A stretch of 64,000 nt of DNA from Armigeres subalbatus (taxonomy: Eukaryota > Arthropoda > Insecta > Diptera > Culicidae), in assembly GCF_024139115.2 (NCBI RefSeq), contig NC_085140.1, positions 31,669,806 to 31,733,805 of the forward strand. Reading direction: 5' to 3'. The notes under the pieces are model-generated. The model did no database searches and was not told where the DNA came from. It saw nothing but the letters and a program-made list of their open reading frames with translations. This document shows positions 12,752 through 23,328 of the stretch, one piece after another. Position numbers and translations under genes: made by a program. Numbering within the stretch: position 1 is the first letter of the stretch; every line of letters begins with the position of its first letter.

Positions 12752-13120
12752 TATTCAGCCGAAAGCCATTTGGCCGAATGCCATTAGGCTGAAAGTTGTT
12801 TGGCCGAATACACCATTTGGCCGAACAGACCATTAGTCCGAAAGTCATTTGGCCGAAAGGGTCATTAGGCTGAAAGGGTCGTTTGGCCGAAAGGGTCGTT
12901 TGGCCGAAAGGGTCATTAGGCCGAAAGGGTCATTGGTTCAGAAAGAGTCATTTGGCCGAAAGGGTGATTTGGCCGAAAGGGTCGTTTAGTCGAAATGGTC
13001 ATTAGGACGAAAGGGTCATTTGGCCGAAAGGGTAATTTGGCCAAAAGGGTCGCTTGACCGAAATGGTCATTAAACCGAAAGGGTCATTTGGCCGAATAGG
13101 AATTTGGCCAAAAAGGACAT
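12752..13120 (+). repeat. 17-bp GCCGAA satellite (copy 1)
   Basis: A tandem repeat with consensus GGCCGAAAGGGTCATTT and about 20 imperfect copies, with drift between CATTAGG and CATTTGG. The same unit occurs at 58815-58990 and, decayed, at 14560-14705, 16080-16250, 48670-48750 and 60404-60430. Confidence 0.9.
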
Positions 13121-13144
13121 TTGAAAATTTTGAAATTATGAGTA

Positions 13145-13290
13145 GAAGAGAGACGTCTCAATTCTTATTCCTCATTTCTCACTGAAATGAGGAGCGCGAA
13201 GTGAGTAGTGAGACGTCTTACTACTCACTTCGTGCTTCTCTCTTTTTACAGCGAGAAGTGATAAATGAGGAGTGAGAAGTGAGACGTCTG
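13145..13290. repeat. Palindromic GAGACGTCTC / GCGCGAAGTGAGTAGTGA module
   Basis: Immediately follows the GCCGAA array. It includes the palindrome GAGACGTCTC and an imperfect stem at 13194-13236 formed by GCGCGAAGTGAGTAGTGA and its inverse. The same module follows the other GCCGAA array at 58991-59128, so array plus hairpin move or are copied as one block. Confidence 0.75.
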
Positions 13291-13937
13291 TAAAATGGAG
13301 GACTTCCTCGTTTCAAAAGCGTATTCCACTTATTGTGCCACCCTAAAATGTTATTGGAAGCTCGAGGAATACTGTGTAGGGTAATGCCTTTGTTATATCT
13401 TAACATGAAAAAAGTGCTAAGGCAACAAACTTTTTGTAGGCAAGTTGAAGTCTGTAATCCTTCCCGTATGCCGATTGTAATCCCAATCGCTGATGTTTTA
13501 AAAAAACAAAATTTTGGTTGAGGAGAAAGAAACATCCTTGAAACTTGAATTTGGGAAGACACGTCCCCCAGCATTAATCTCAGCCATCTTAAAATCCAAT
13601 AGTATATACTCTGGGTCTAACGTATACTGATAACATTCGTTCCAAGAATGAACAACAGGCTGTATCATATGTTCCTGTGTTTTAGCATTAATACCAAGGG
13701 AACGAATCGACGGTGTTGGCCTTCGCCTACAGTTCCGTGAATTGTGGACACTTGAGCAAATTGTTGTGGAGCAGTTTTGAGAATGTTCCGTTAATTATCC
13801 AAATGATGTGTTGAAGGAAATAGAAAGATCGTCCCATCATTACCATGTGCAAGAAAGGTTCTGCGTCCAATGTTGTATGATAACATGATAACATCTGTCG
13901 ATATGCACATATTTATCGTCATATTCTGATGGTTGGG
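13291..13937. other. Non-coding interval
   Basis: Open frames on both strands (13221-13574 minus, 13333-13521 plus) overlap each other and show no recognised motif. Nothing supported. Confidence 0.45.
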
Positions 13938-14100
13938 GGTCGTACACATATTACGTAAGCAATTTTTCTGGATTTTTCGATCCCCCCACCACCCATGTAA
14001 GATTTTTTTCATACAAATGATTTTTTTTATTTATAAGGTGTGTAAGAAAATGAAAGACCCCTCCTCCCTCCATAAGTGCTTACGTAATATGTGTACGGCC
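13938..14100. mobile_element. Short palindromic MITE
   Basis: The left end 13941-13961 (CGTACACATATTACGTAAGC) is exactly inverted at 14077-14097. Further weak complementarity (C-rich and G-rich tracts) extends inward. Total length is about 163 bp. No coding capacity. Confidence 0.8.
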
Positions 14101-15211
14101 ACTTTTAAGAGTTCATCATGTCGTCACCGGCGTTACATTATACGACGTGGCTCGTTTTAACTTATCCTTAAAACGAATTTTGCTTGAACCTTAATACTTA
14201 GGGAAGAAATCATGTCTTCAATACATTTAGAAAGAACAATGAAAGAAAGAAAGAAAAGAAGAGTGAATTCCTATTTGCGCCTCTTATTTTTGACGATTGG
14301 TTTAAATAAATACCCTTGCAACGTTATTTTTTGCTACAGCTCTAATTATTCCGTCAGGTTTTGATTCATTTCAGGATGTTTGCGGACCGGTATAAGTGAC
14401 CAGCATACATAAAACTTATTTTAATATCTGCTTCTCTCAACAATGCTGAGCGATTGAAACTGACTTTTTTGCTATGTGAGTGGATTACAAGACAGTTATG
14501 AGTAGATTTTATTTATAATCAATGTTAAATGGGGCTTTACACCTCGGGAAAGTTTTCCGCCGGATTGTGCCCTGGGGAAATAATCTGCAGGCCGCGCGAA
14601 TGATCCATTCGGGCGAACGGTCTTTTCGGGCGTTCGGGCGAGTGTCATTCGGGCGTTTGTGATAGAACCGCCTAATGACCCATTCGGCCAAATGATCCTC
14701 ACTCAAAATAATATTCACTTAGAAGCTACTTGAAAACATGTGCAGATATTTTCCATGTAGTTTCGTGTGTAAAAGTTAAATGATTTATTAGTGATGGCAC
14801 TCATTATTCTCAATTCACTAGAAAATAAAATAAAATTTAAGTGAATTTTTGTTTGGCCATGTACTTAAATTTTAAGTAATTTTAAAAATTAATAAAATTA
14901 AAAATTAAGCAAAAATGGGAGTACAAAACTATTTCATACTCAAACATTTTGCTTCGCAAACCGTTTTCATAATGCTTTAGCGATTGTTTATAAACATACA
15001 TTTCGCTCTGAGAACCCCACTCATATATTTTTCATACAAACATTTTGAGTAGAATTCACTAGAAGAGTATATAGATATCATTTTCTATGTTTTCTAATGA
15101 ATTTCACTACATTTCTTATTAAGATGCATTTGTGATTTGAGTAAGTTTTATTTGATTCCAGTAAGGCCGATGAAAGTTTCGATTTATAAAGTCTACTTGA
15201 CTTTTTATAGA
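14101..15211. other. Non-coding DNA with decayed GCCGAA repeats
   Basis: 14560-14705 keeps spaced motifs such as CATTCGGGCG and CATTCGGCCAAATGATCC, interpreted as a worn GCCGAA satellite. The rest is AT-rich with no gene seen. Confidence 0.5.
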
Positions 15212-15235
15212 GGAATTAAAGTGACAATTATTTTG

Positions 15236-16049
15236 TAGCAGGGTGCTTGGTGGCCTTGTGTCACTGCTTCTGCCTCATAAGCAGGAGATTAAGGGTTTGA
15301 TCCCTGGCCCTTTCCAATTTCCTATTAGATAATTTCATTAATCATATAACTCAATCTCTTTGCAAAATCAAATTCTCATTGCTAGCAAGTATGATTCTAA
15401 ATATAGAATTGTTATAAAAAGCTGCCTGTTACTTAGTAGCAGTAAATAAAATGTAAAAATAGATTGGTATTCATTTGTACCCGCATACGAATGCTATATA
15501 CGGTCGCTATGCTCGTGCAGGCCTCATACAAGTAAGAATGTGTGAGGTTGATGTGCGGGTAGCGATGGTGTGGTAGACGTGTGCGTGGTATTAGAATCAT
15601 ATAGCATTCAAATTCTAATTGTAAAAATGAATCCCATTAGAATTCACTTTAATACTTTCTCATTACTCTAGTACTTCTAATTCTCATTCAGATATTCCTA
15701 TCCCATAGATCGCATCACTTACCAAAGTGAATCCAGATAATATATCCCTTCATACTAACACAATATCCTATTCTAAGACTATCGTGGAGATGCAGAGGTA
15801 TACTCGGTATACTCGGTCTCTAGTAGCAACGAGAGTTGAACTAATAATCCTTCCTTCCCTTGATGACCGTAAGGACGTGGCCGGCGCCGTAATTGACTTA
15901 GTAAAATGCATTGAATTTCCGAAATTTGCATATTGAGAATGATAGCTAAACCCAAGCTCCATTCAATTGGTTCCCTGTGCAATTTCGCAAGTTCTAGTCA
16001 ATCACGGAGTAGCAACTACGAATTGTACGGTTATCCTGCTCATGCTCAT
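15236..16049 (+). mobile_element. Retroposon with tRNA-like head and 24-bp target duplication
   Basis: A 24-bp sequence beginning GGAATTAAAGTGACAATT occurs identically at 15212-15235 and 16050-16073 and flanks 814 bp. The insert starts with a tRNA-like stretch: GGTGGCCTTGTG as an A-box-like part, an arm TGCTT/AAGCA, and GGGTTTGATCCCTGG as a B-box-like part ending near 15310. A long exact target duplication fits target-primed insertion by a non-LTR enzyme. At 814 bp it is long for a simple SINE. No family recognised. Confidence 0.65.
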
Positions 16050-16079
16050 GGAATTAAAGTGACAATTATTTTGAGTGCT

Positions 16080-16250
16080 TTCGGCCGAATTACCATTTCA
16101 GCCTAATGACGTTTTCGACCCTTTCGGTCGCATGACCTTTTCGGCCAAATGACACTTTCCAAATGACCCTTTCGGCCAAATGATTTTCGGCAAGATGGGT
16201 TTCGACCTAATGTTTTGTTCGGCCTAGTGGCATTCGGCCAAACGACCCTT
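16080..16250 (-). repeat. Decayed GCCGAA satellite
   Basis: Repeats of CCTTTCGGCCAAATGA on the plus strand are the reverse orientation of the copy at 12752-13120. It lies next to the TIR-like end at 16338, as another GCCGAA fragment lies by the homologous end at 44572. Confidence 0.75.
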
Positions 16251-16337
16251 CCCCCCCTTCCAGCTTTAGCAACCTTCTCTACTACGGATACTCTCTCGAC
16301 ATTTTCGGTCTTGTTTGACGTACAGAATAAAGTGGTA

Positions 16338-16530
16338 TACAGTGAACTCTCCCTAACTCGATGTTCTACAGCTCGATATTTTCCCTAACTCGATGAAACT
16401 CAAAGTCCCTTGAATCTAGCATATTGCGGTCCTTCCGTAAGTCGATATCTCCCTTACTCGATATTCTCTAAGTCGAAGCAATTTTCCAATGCATTTTCAT
16501 CCCCCTAACTCGATGTTGCCAGAAACAGGA
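16338..16530 (+). mobile_element. Left end of the CGAT-type inverted-repeat element
   Basis: Begins TACAGTGAACTCTCCCTAAC, then repeated CTCGAT motifs. It is homologous over about 190 bp to 44572-44765. The end is the inverse of the right end at 48866-48890, with three differences in 25 bases. No matching right end was found nearby, so this copy looks incomplete or its partner has been lost. Confidence 0.65.
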
Positions 16531-16544
16531 CATGCATGATATGT

Positions 16545-17383
16545 AGTAGTTAGAAGTTAGAAGTTAAAAGTGATAAGGGAGAAGTGAGAAATGAGCAGGG
16601 AGAAATTAGAAGTAAGAAGTGGGTATGACAACTGAGAAGTGAAAAGTGAGAAGTGAGAAATTTTAAGTGAGATGAGGGAAGTGAGAAATGAGAAGTTAGA
16701 AGTGAGTAGTGGGAAGTAAAAAACACTAAATAAGAAGTGATAATTTCGAAGTGCGAAGTGAGTAGTGATAATGTAGGGAGAAGTGAAAAGTTAGAAGTAA
16801 GAAATGAATTGTAATAAGTGAGACAGGAGAAGTACGAAGTTTTTTTTTAACTTTCTTTATGTGTTTTTTTATCGAAGTACGATGTAAGATATACGATGTT
16901 ATAAGTGAGAAGTGAGAAGTAAGAAATTTGAAATGAGAAGTGAGAAGTAAGAAGTGAGAAGCGAGTAGTGGCAAGTGAGAAGTTCAAAGCAAGTAGTGAG
17001 AAGTGAAAAGTAAGAAGGGAAAGGTAGAAGCTAGAAGTGAGATATGAAAAATTAGAAGTTAGAAAAGGAATGCCATAAGTGAGAAATGAGAAGTCAGAAG
17101 TGAGATACAAAACGTTATAAGTGAGAAGTGAAAAGTAAAAAATGAGAAGTGCGAAGTGAGATGTGCGAAGTGATATGTAAATGAATATTGAGAAGTGAAA
17201 AGTTAAAAGTGAGAAGTAAGAAGTGAGAAGTGAGTAATGGTAAGTGAGAAATGAGAGGTGAGAAGTGAGAAGATTGAAGCGTGTAGTGAGAAGTGAAAAG
17301 TAGGAAGGGAAAAGTGAGAAGTGAAAGTTAGAAGGTAGAAATGGAATGTGATAAGTGAGAATTGAGAAGTCAAAAAAGAGATA
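16545..17383 (+). repeat. 7-bp GAAGTGA satellite
   Basis: A degenerate tandem array of GAGAAGT / AAGTGAG units with many substitutions and short indels. Related arrays occur at 18196-18400 (same orientation), 18425-18655 (inverted), 44820-45640 and 48525-48625. The interruption at 17384-18195 is a SINE. Open frames rich in Leu-Thr-Ser-His-Phe on the minus strand come from the repeat. Confidence 0.9.
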
Positions 17384-17463
17384 TCTTCTTCTTCTTCAAT
17401 GGCTTTACATTCCAACTGGAACTCGGCCTGCTATTCAATTTAGTATTCTATTAGCATTTCCTC

Positions 17464-17759
17464 CTTAGGGGCCCTCCTTAGCCGTGCGGTAAGACGCGCG
17501 GCCACAAAGCTAGACCACGCTGAAGGTGGCCGGGCTCGACTCCCGGTGCCGGTCCAGGCAATTTTCGGATTGGAAATTGTCTCGACTTCCCTGGGCATAA
17601 AAGTATCATCGTGTTAGCCTCATGATATACGAATGCAAAATGGTAATCTGGCTTAGAAACCTCGCAGTTAATAACTGTGGAAGTGCTTAATGAACACTAA
17701 GCTGCGAGGCGGCTCTGTCCCAGTGTAGGGATGTAATGCCAGCTAGAAGAAGAAGAAGA
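17464..17759 (+). mobile_element. Feilai-like SINE with 13-bp target duplication
   Basis: tRNA-like head with an A-box TAGCCGTGCGGTAAG and a B-box GGCTCGACTCC. It is followed by the body (CAATTTTCGGATTGGAAATT, GAAACCTCGCAGTTAATAAC, AAGCTGCGAGGCGGCTCTG) and a GAA tail. TTAGCATTTCCTC occurs at 17451-17463 and 17760-17772. Full-length organisation resembles the Feilai family known from Aedes mosquitoes. It is inserted within the older minus-strand SINE. Confidence 0.88.
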
Positions 17760-17793
17760 TTAGCATTTCCTCAGTTATAAATCTAAAGCTTTT

Positions 17794-18059
17794 CCACCGA
17801 CGAACCGACGTGTCACCCAATGGAAAATAATTCAAATTTGCTGCCCACGACGCCATGATGAAAAATCATCGAACGCTACCGCCACCCCCATAATGGCTCG
17901 CGAAGTTTTCATATCTCTGCCACCAACCTACGTGTATTAACATTGCAGCGGAGTTGTGTCTTAGCTCATTTGACAGGAGCGATCGCCCTCTAAAGCGAAT
18001 GGCCGTTAAAAAGTGTGAGACAATCAGAGAGCGCCAGTGACACGTCGGTTCGTCGGTGG
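17794..18059. mobile_element. 266-bp element with perfect 23-bp TIRs and 5-bp target duplication
   Basis: 17794-17816 (starting CCACCGACGAACCGACG) is the exact reverse complement of 18037-18059. CTTTT lies at 17789-17793 and 18060-18064. Removing the insert restores continuity of the surrounding SINE when compared with 28609-28880. There is no open frame of note. A non-autonomous DNA transposon of unknown superfamily. Confidence 0.88.
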
Positions 18060-18195
18060 CTTTTCTATGCCCACCATTGCGTGAGTGTGTATCTTTTATG
18101 GCAAGTACAATGCCCAGGGAGTGGAGAGTGTTTCCAATCCGAAAATATCCCAGATCGGACCGAGAATCGAACTCAAGGAACTGGAGACCCCAAGT

Positions 18196-18655
18196 GAGAT
18201 ATAAGAAGTGAAAAGTGAGAAGTGAAAAATGAGAATGAAGAAGTGAGAAATGAATTGTGTGAAGTGAGAGGTGAGTAGGGGGAAAAGGGAGGTGAGAATT
18301 GAAAAGTGTGACATGAGGAGGGAGAAGTAAGTTGTGAGTAAGGAGTAGTAAAAAGTGAGAAGTGAGGACCGAGGAACAAAAAGTGAGAAACGAGATTCTT
18401 TCTCTTTCTTTTTTTTTTGTTTTTTTTTGTTTCACTTCTTACTACTCAACATCTCACTTCTCACTTCATAATTATCATCTTTCCTTCTTCACCACTTTCT
18501 TCCCACTTCTCATTTCTCACTTTCCCCTACTCACATGTTACTGCACACATCTCACTACTCAATATGTACTTCCTTCTACTTCTTGGTACTCACTTCTCAC
18601 TACTCTGTAATCATTTCTCACTTCTCAGTTCTCGCTGTTCACCATTCACTTCGAA
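18196..18655. repeat. GAAGTGA satellite in head-to-head inverted arrangement
   Basis: 18196-18400 carries GAAGTGA units; after a T-rich centre (18401-18430) the array continues as the reverse (CACTTCTCA) to about 18655. The two arms could fold together. The left arm continues the array at 16545-17383, cut by the SINE. Confidence 0.85.
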
Positions 18656-18676
18656 TATCGTTTTTTATCGAATCAT

Positions 18677-18918
18677 ATAAGGCCGTTACAAATATTTAAT
18701 TAACTTTTTGTCCTACTGGTCTGCGAAAGGTCAAGGGGGGATAATAAAAAATAAATATTAAAATGAAAAAAATCAAAAAACTCCTCGGATTTGTTAAAGA
18801 ATTTTTGAAAATCCTCAAAATTATCCGAATTTTATTTCGTTGCCCCCTCATAATATTATTTTTTGGCAAAACAATCCGAGGGGGGGGGAAAGGATTTTAA
18901 ATATTTGTATCGGCCTAA
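18677..18918. mobile_element. MITE, ~240 bp
   Basis: The left end AAGGCCGTTACAAATATTTA is inverted at 18898-18917 (TAAATATTTGTATCGGCCTA) with two differences. TA lies at both boundaries. The inside also has G-rich and C-rich runs. No coding capacity. Confidence 0.78.
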
Positions 18919-18924
18919 TAAATA

Positions 18925-19112
18925 TAAAGCAAGACCCTGCTGAGGGAGGCTGGGTTCGATTCCTGGTACAGGTCTAGGCAATTTTCGGTTTGGGAAAATG
19001 GTAACTTGGCTTAGAAACCTCACGGTTAATAACTGTGGAAGTGCTGAAATCTAAGCTGTGAGCGGCAATGGCCCAGTGGGGGATGTAATGCCGGTTAGAA
19101 GAAGTAGAAGAA
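18925..19112 (+). mobile_element. 5'-truncated Feilai-like SINE
   Basis: Starts within the tRNA-like head (B-box GGGTTCGATTCC). It keeps GGTCTAGGCAATTTTCGG, CTTGGCTTAGAAACCTC and a GAAGAAGTAGAAG tail, but lacks the middle block seen at 17575-17630. No clear target duplication. Confidence 0.8.
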
Positions 19113-19639
19113 TTTTTATACACGTTGTTTTAAATAACAACCATTGTTAGAATTGAGTTATAATTTTGTTATGCATTCCTGATCAGGATGCTGCTGTAAG
19201 CCAAAGCCAAAGGTAAAGTGTTGACTGGGAAGGCCTTAGCGGGAAGGGGAAGGTTTTTGATCATCGGATACCCTATTTCATCTGGCGAATGAAAGCTCGG
19301 TGGCAGAGAAAGGTTGGTTGAATGAGGAATTCGACAAGTCCGGGGGCAGAAGTTAAACAGCGGGCCACAACTCTGAATGGTGTATTCAGTGAATTAGTGA
19401 AGCTGCAGGTCTACAAGCATATCTGTGTAATCTAAAGCTTATACACCAACTCCAAAGGTGTATAAGCTTCCTCCAAACATGAGGCTGACGGAGATGTGTC
19501 ATTGAAGGCGTTTAGCAACTATGTGTCCACAATTCGCTCTGCCTGTCATCCATAAGATGCACACTCCAGAAGGAAGGATAAACCAAGTTCTATAAAGACT
19601 CACTACTCTGAAGATTCAACTGTATCGGACGTAACAAGC

Positions 19640-20460
19640 TTTCCTTATGTAGACGCCAACCTTCGCTCACTATGTAATCGGATTGGACATAAACTACGTG
19701 ATTGTTAGCAATTTAAGAGTTCAGCCGTAGCAGACAAATGGGCACTAGTAGACCAACAACAGTTGTGCAAACGGTGTTTGCTAAGTCATGGGAAATGGCC
19801 CTGTCGAACGAAACAGCCTTGCGGGTTTAACGGATGTACGGAAATGCACCACAGGATGTTGCATTCAGACTATGCCATGTTGGCGGATTATGAATCAGAG
19901 CCAGCGTTAATTTCTACGCACCATCGCCATGATCAGGCGTTAGTTTCAATCGCATCATCGCCACGATCATCATTGTTTAAGATACTGCCAGTAACATTAT
20001 ATGGAGATGGCAAATCTATTTCAACCTATGCCTTCCTAGACGATGGATCGAATCATACGTTGGAGCAAGAATTAGCTGACGAACTAGGTCTTAATGGTAC
20101 GATTATACCTTTGTGTTTACAATGGACTGGAAACGTGACTAGGAAAGAAGATACATCGCAACGAGTCGAATTGGGTATTTCTAGCATAAATGGCGGGCGG
20201 AAGTATAATATGTCAGATGTACGAACCATGAAAAATCTTGACCTTCCTCGCCAAAGTGTGGATTTTACGAAATTATTACTAAATATTCACACTTTCGAAG
20301 ATTACCAGTCCAAAGCTATCATGACGCAATCCCGCGTATATTGATAGGAACGAATAACGCTAATTTGCTTTTGACATTGGCCTGCCGCGAGGGACAAGTA
20401 GGAGAGCCTGTATCAGCTAAAACTGACCATTTTAATCTCATGGTGGGGTGTTGCGAGGAT
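19640..20460 (+). pseudogene. BEL/Pao-type LTR retrotransposon remnant: gag zinc knuckles and aspartic protease
   Basis: A degraded gag-pol piece. A first zinc-knuckle-like CNRIGHKLRDC is followed by an in-frame stop near 19706. The next Cys-rich block reads CKRCLLSHGKWPC, then CGFNGC and HHRMLH, the arrangement typical of BEL/Pao gag. Downstream is a retroviral-type protease site, AFLDDGSNHTLEQELADELG. The frame 19763-20344 ends at a stop, but the neighbouring frame continues AIPRILIGTNNANL to about 20460, so a frameshift lies near 20320. Reverse transcriptase, integrase and LTRs were not found. Clade assignment rests on motif order from family knowledge; the element cannot be functional. 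Confidence 0.8.
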
Positions 20461-20640
20461 AGACTCTTTACACAATAAGCACAAGCAGAAATGACAAAAT
20501 GTCAAAAACCTAAATAATAATGAAATGTCATTAGCTGTGCACACCTTGAAATCTGTTTTGTAATTTTAGTGGGTTAATGCTCGTCATATTAGGTACATTT
20601 AGTTCTAATAAATGGATCATAAACCGCGAATGAAATCGAT
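20461..20640. other. Short spacer between two retroelement remnants
   Basis: AT-rich; nothing recognised. Confidence 0.5.
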
Positions 20641-22060
20641 AATTTTATAGAACTGAAATTTTGCTTATTGTATGAAGATTTTTTTGATAATTGAACGAAT
20701 TGGCTCGTACAGAGCATAGTCTGTGCTTCGTGGGTTCATGTACAAAAAATTGCGTCGACGGAGTGCCCTCCGAGGAGCGTACAAATTCAGCTGAGCTAGC
20801 AGAGCCGGGCAGTCGATATCTCCTGTTAGTAAATTCCCAGCAAAAGTGGCCTGAGCAATTGACCGCCTAACCTCGAGAGGTTCTATTTGCAGAAGACGAC
20901 AACGTTCCGCGTACGGTGGCAGGTTCATTGGGTCGCGGCATCCGAGGAACCGAAGTGCACATGGTCGGGGTTCAGCCAAAACGCACCAAGCGCCAACAAA
21001 AAATTACCGATTTTTCTGCTCAAACTTTCGCTTAGCAGATTTAATTGATCGTAAATCGTATTGGATATCCCTCAACCCTATAACTAAGGATATCCTAATG
21101 CAAATGTACGTTCAAATTGATATGAAACTATTTCAGTTGTCCTTTTACGAACAAAATATCACAAGTCAGTCGAAAAGCCGCTTGGTGCGGTTTGGCTGAA
21201 CCCCGACCACATATCTCACGAACCTTTTTTGAATAGTTTCTATTTGGGCGATCCAACTGGCATGAATGGGATCCATATCACAGTATTCGACTCCAGAATT
21301 GATCGTACCAGCGAACAGTAGAGAGCTCTGAGACAAAATAGATCACGAAACTCGTCAGCAATTTTAAACATGAAGCCCAGTTGTCGATTAGCTTTGGCGA
21401 TTATATCATTGTAGTGAACTCGAAAGGTAAGTCCACTGTCCAGAGTAACGCCAAGATCCTTTAGGTGCTGCACTCGGGTGAGACTATGTACGTCCGGAGA
21501 GGTTGTAATCGAAGATGATCGGTATGTTCTTACGGTGGTACGAAATGATGTTGCATTTTTCGACACTTAGGCACAGCAAATTACGCGAACACCAATCGGC
21601 GAAGGTACGCACCATATGTTGAAGCTCCAAGCAGTCCGTGGCACATTTTATTACTTTGTATATTTTCGTGTCATCTGCGTAAAACAAGCGGCAACCGGTA
21701 TGTAGCAACAACGAGATATTGTTTACAAAAATCGAGAAAAGCAGAGGTCCTAGATTACTGCCTTCGGAGCTCCCGACTTGTTGCAGAATGTTTCCGATTT
21801 CGACGAGCCTATCTTAACTCGTACCGAGCGGCTCATCAGGTAGGATCGGAACCAATGTACAAAACTTGATGAAACGCCAAGCTTCTTCAATTTAGATAGA
21901 AGGTTTTTATGGTCCACTGAATCGAATGCCGCACTTAGGTCCATATACGCAGCATCAGTCTGTTAAAGGTGAGCTGCATCAAATTTGTTGAGACTGATCG
22001 CTTCGGGTAAAGTCCATGTGGCTCGGCGTCGATGTAGTTTTTAGACAACAGAACAACAGA
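20640..22060 (-). pseudogene. Non-LTR retrotransposon remnant (reverse transcriptase, Jockey/CR1-like)
   Basis: On the minus strand, in order: GFYPKRSVSTNL (about 21985-22020), MDLSAAFDSVDH with the first catalytic Asp (near 21910-21944), the SGAP region followed after a frame change by EGSNLGPLLFS (near 21740-21785), and the catalytic FYADDTKIY (21655-21690). A LKDLGVTLDSGLTF thumb-like motif and a C-terminal block (ALRFLGCRDP, NLPPYAERC, RSIAQATFAGNLLTGDIDCPA) follow. At least three frame breaks and a 246-bp insertion split it. No endonuclease domain remains, so it is 5'-truncated. Clade uncertain. Confidence 0.82.
20963..21208. mobile_element. 246-bp MITE inserted in the non-LTR remnant, 4-bp duplication ACAT
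   Basis: The left end GGTCGGGGTTCAGCCAAAAC is inverted at the right end with one difference over about 28 bp. ACAT is present at 20959-20962 and 21209-21212. The retrotransposon reading frame is recognisable on both sides (RFVRY before, ALRFLGCRDP after), so the insertion came later. Confidence 0.85.
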
Positions 22061-22125
22061 ACAATTTGTAAGGTTATATAAATTTTCTCTTATATAGAAA
22101 TACATTTCAGTCGAGTTGTTTGGCA

Positions 22126-23328
22126 TAGGGGAGAATGTTCCCAAACCAACCCCCTAAATGGCAGAGGCCATGAAATTGCGAAAAATGATTTATTGGCCAA
22201 GTTTCGTAGTCTATATTGTAGCGGGAACATTATTCTGTATTTCTGGGGCTTTATTGCGGGTGGAGATGTGGAAAGTTAGGAGATACAGAGGGTAAAGTGG
22301 GTAAAGTGAAAGTATCCGTTTTCAGCATTCTCAAAAATGGTTGTCCGAAACCGACCCCCCATGTTCCGAAACCGATCCCCTTCCTATAGTCCATAACTGA
22401 CCTATATTTCTAGTTTTCAATACAATGGGGGTGCATATTATACCTTCTTACCCTAGCTAGATAAAAATTTTCTTTCCCCGTTTTGTCCCATCTCGGCAAA
22501 TAAGGGAAAATCCATAAACTACGTTACGCAAAAATCGGTCATTTTCAACACCCCATCCCTTCTATGTCACACTTTTTGTATAAAACATCTGAAAATTTTG
22601 TATGGGATATCACACATCAGGCAACCCCCTCCCCCTCTAAACGTTACGTAATTTGTAGGTGTTCCCTAACATATCACGAAATCATTTAGAATTTAGTCCA
22701 CTCTTTTTCTCCCTTTCAAATCAGCAGAGTGCAATGAAGTGGGGGGTTGGTTTCGGACTACTGCTTGCCAGTCGGTTTCGGACCACCCCGATTTTTTTCT
22801 CAAAATGACGCGCCGTTCAACAATACCACATCATACGACCTAATTTAAGTACGTGCAACATAGACCATAAGCAATAAGGATAACTTATCGTTCAATTTTT
22901 CAATACACGCTAAAAATATTTTACCGATATCTCCTGCAGGCAAAAAATCAATTCAAACACAATATGGCTTGAAAACTCCGAAAAACGCAACCTTGGAAGA
23001 TGGCTGTCTACGTCCAAATTAGTAGTGCTACGGCAGTGTTCTACTGACAATACAGGCATATTCATCGAAAGCGTCATCTATGAGATAAGGTTCCCCCAAA
23101 CACACGCGTCGCGTCAATCGCGACGCGATTCTATCACTTGGCGACAGCGAAGCTGTCGCCGTTGGTATGGAAGCGTATATAGAACATTGCCTGCAGCGAC
23201 CCAACGATGGAATCGCGGCGACTAGTTGTCGCCGTCGCGGCGATGAAATCGCTTAGGTTTGGGGGAGCCTATAGACTGGGGGGTCGGTTTGCGACCGACG
23301 ACGGTCGGTTTGGGAACGCTCTCCCCTA
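22126..23328. mobile_element. 1.2-kb TA-flanked inverted-repeat element
   Basis: The left end TAGGGGAGAATGTTCCCAAA is inverted at 23299-23328 (ending TTTGGGAACGCTCTCCCCTA). TA at each edge fits a TA target duplication. Subterminal motifs CGAAACCGACCCCCC and GGTTTCGGACTA recur in both orientations (22346-22381, 22746-22788, 23278-23310). No transposase frame. It contains a smaller nested element at 22501-22668. Confidence 0.8.
22501..22668. mobile_element. Nested MITE within the 22126-23328 element
   Basis: The left end AGGGAAAATCCATAAACTAC and right end are imperfect inverted repeats: CTACGTTACG against CGTTACGTAATTTGTAG, with AGGGAA/TTCCCT tips. TA at both edges. The segment is about 168 bp. 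Confidence 0.65.

Larger units (their letters stand above)
17384..18195 (-). mobile_element. tRNA-derived SINE inserted in the GAAGTGA array and itself interrupted twice
   Basis: Read on the minus strand it has a B-box GAGTTCGATTCTCGG, then a CTGGGCATTGTACTTG block, GGGCATAGAAAAG, CTGAGGAAATGCTA, GTTCCAGTTGGAATGTA and a terminal GAA tail. The same order occurs at 28609-28880 on the plus strand. GAGATAT flanks it (17378-17384 and 18196-18202), a possible target duplication. Insertions at 17464-17759 and 17794-18059 split it. Homology to the uninterrupted copy shows the pieces belong together. Confidence 0.75.
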
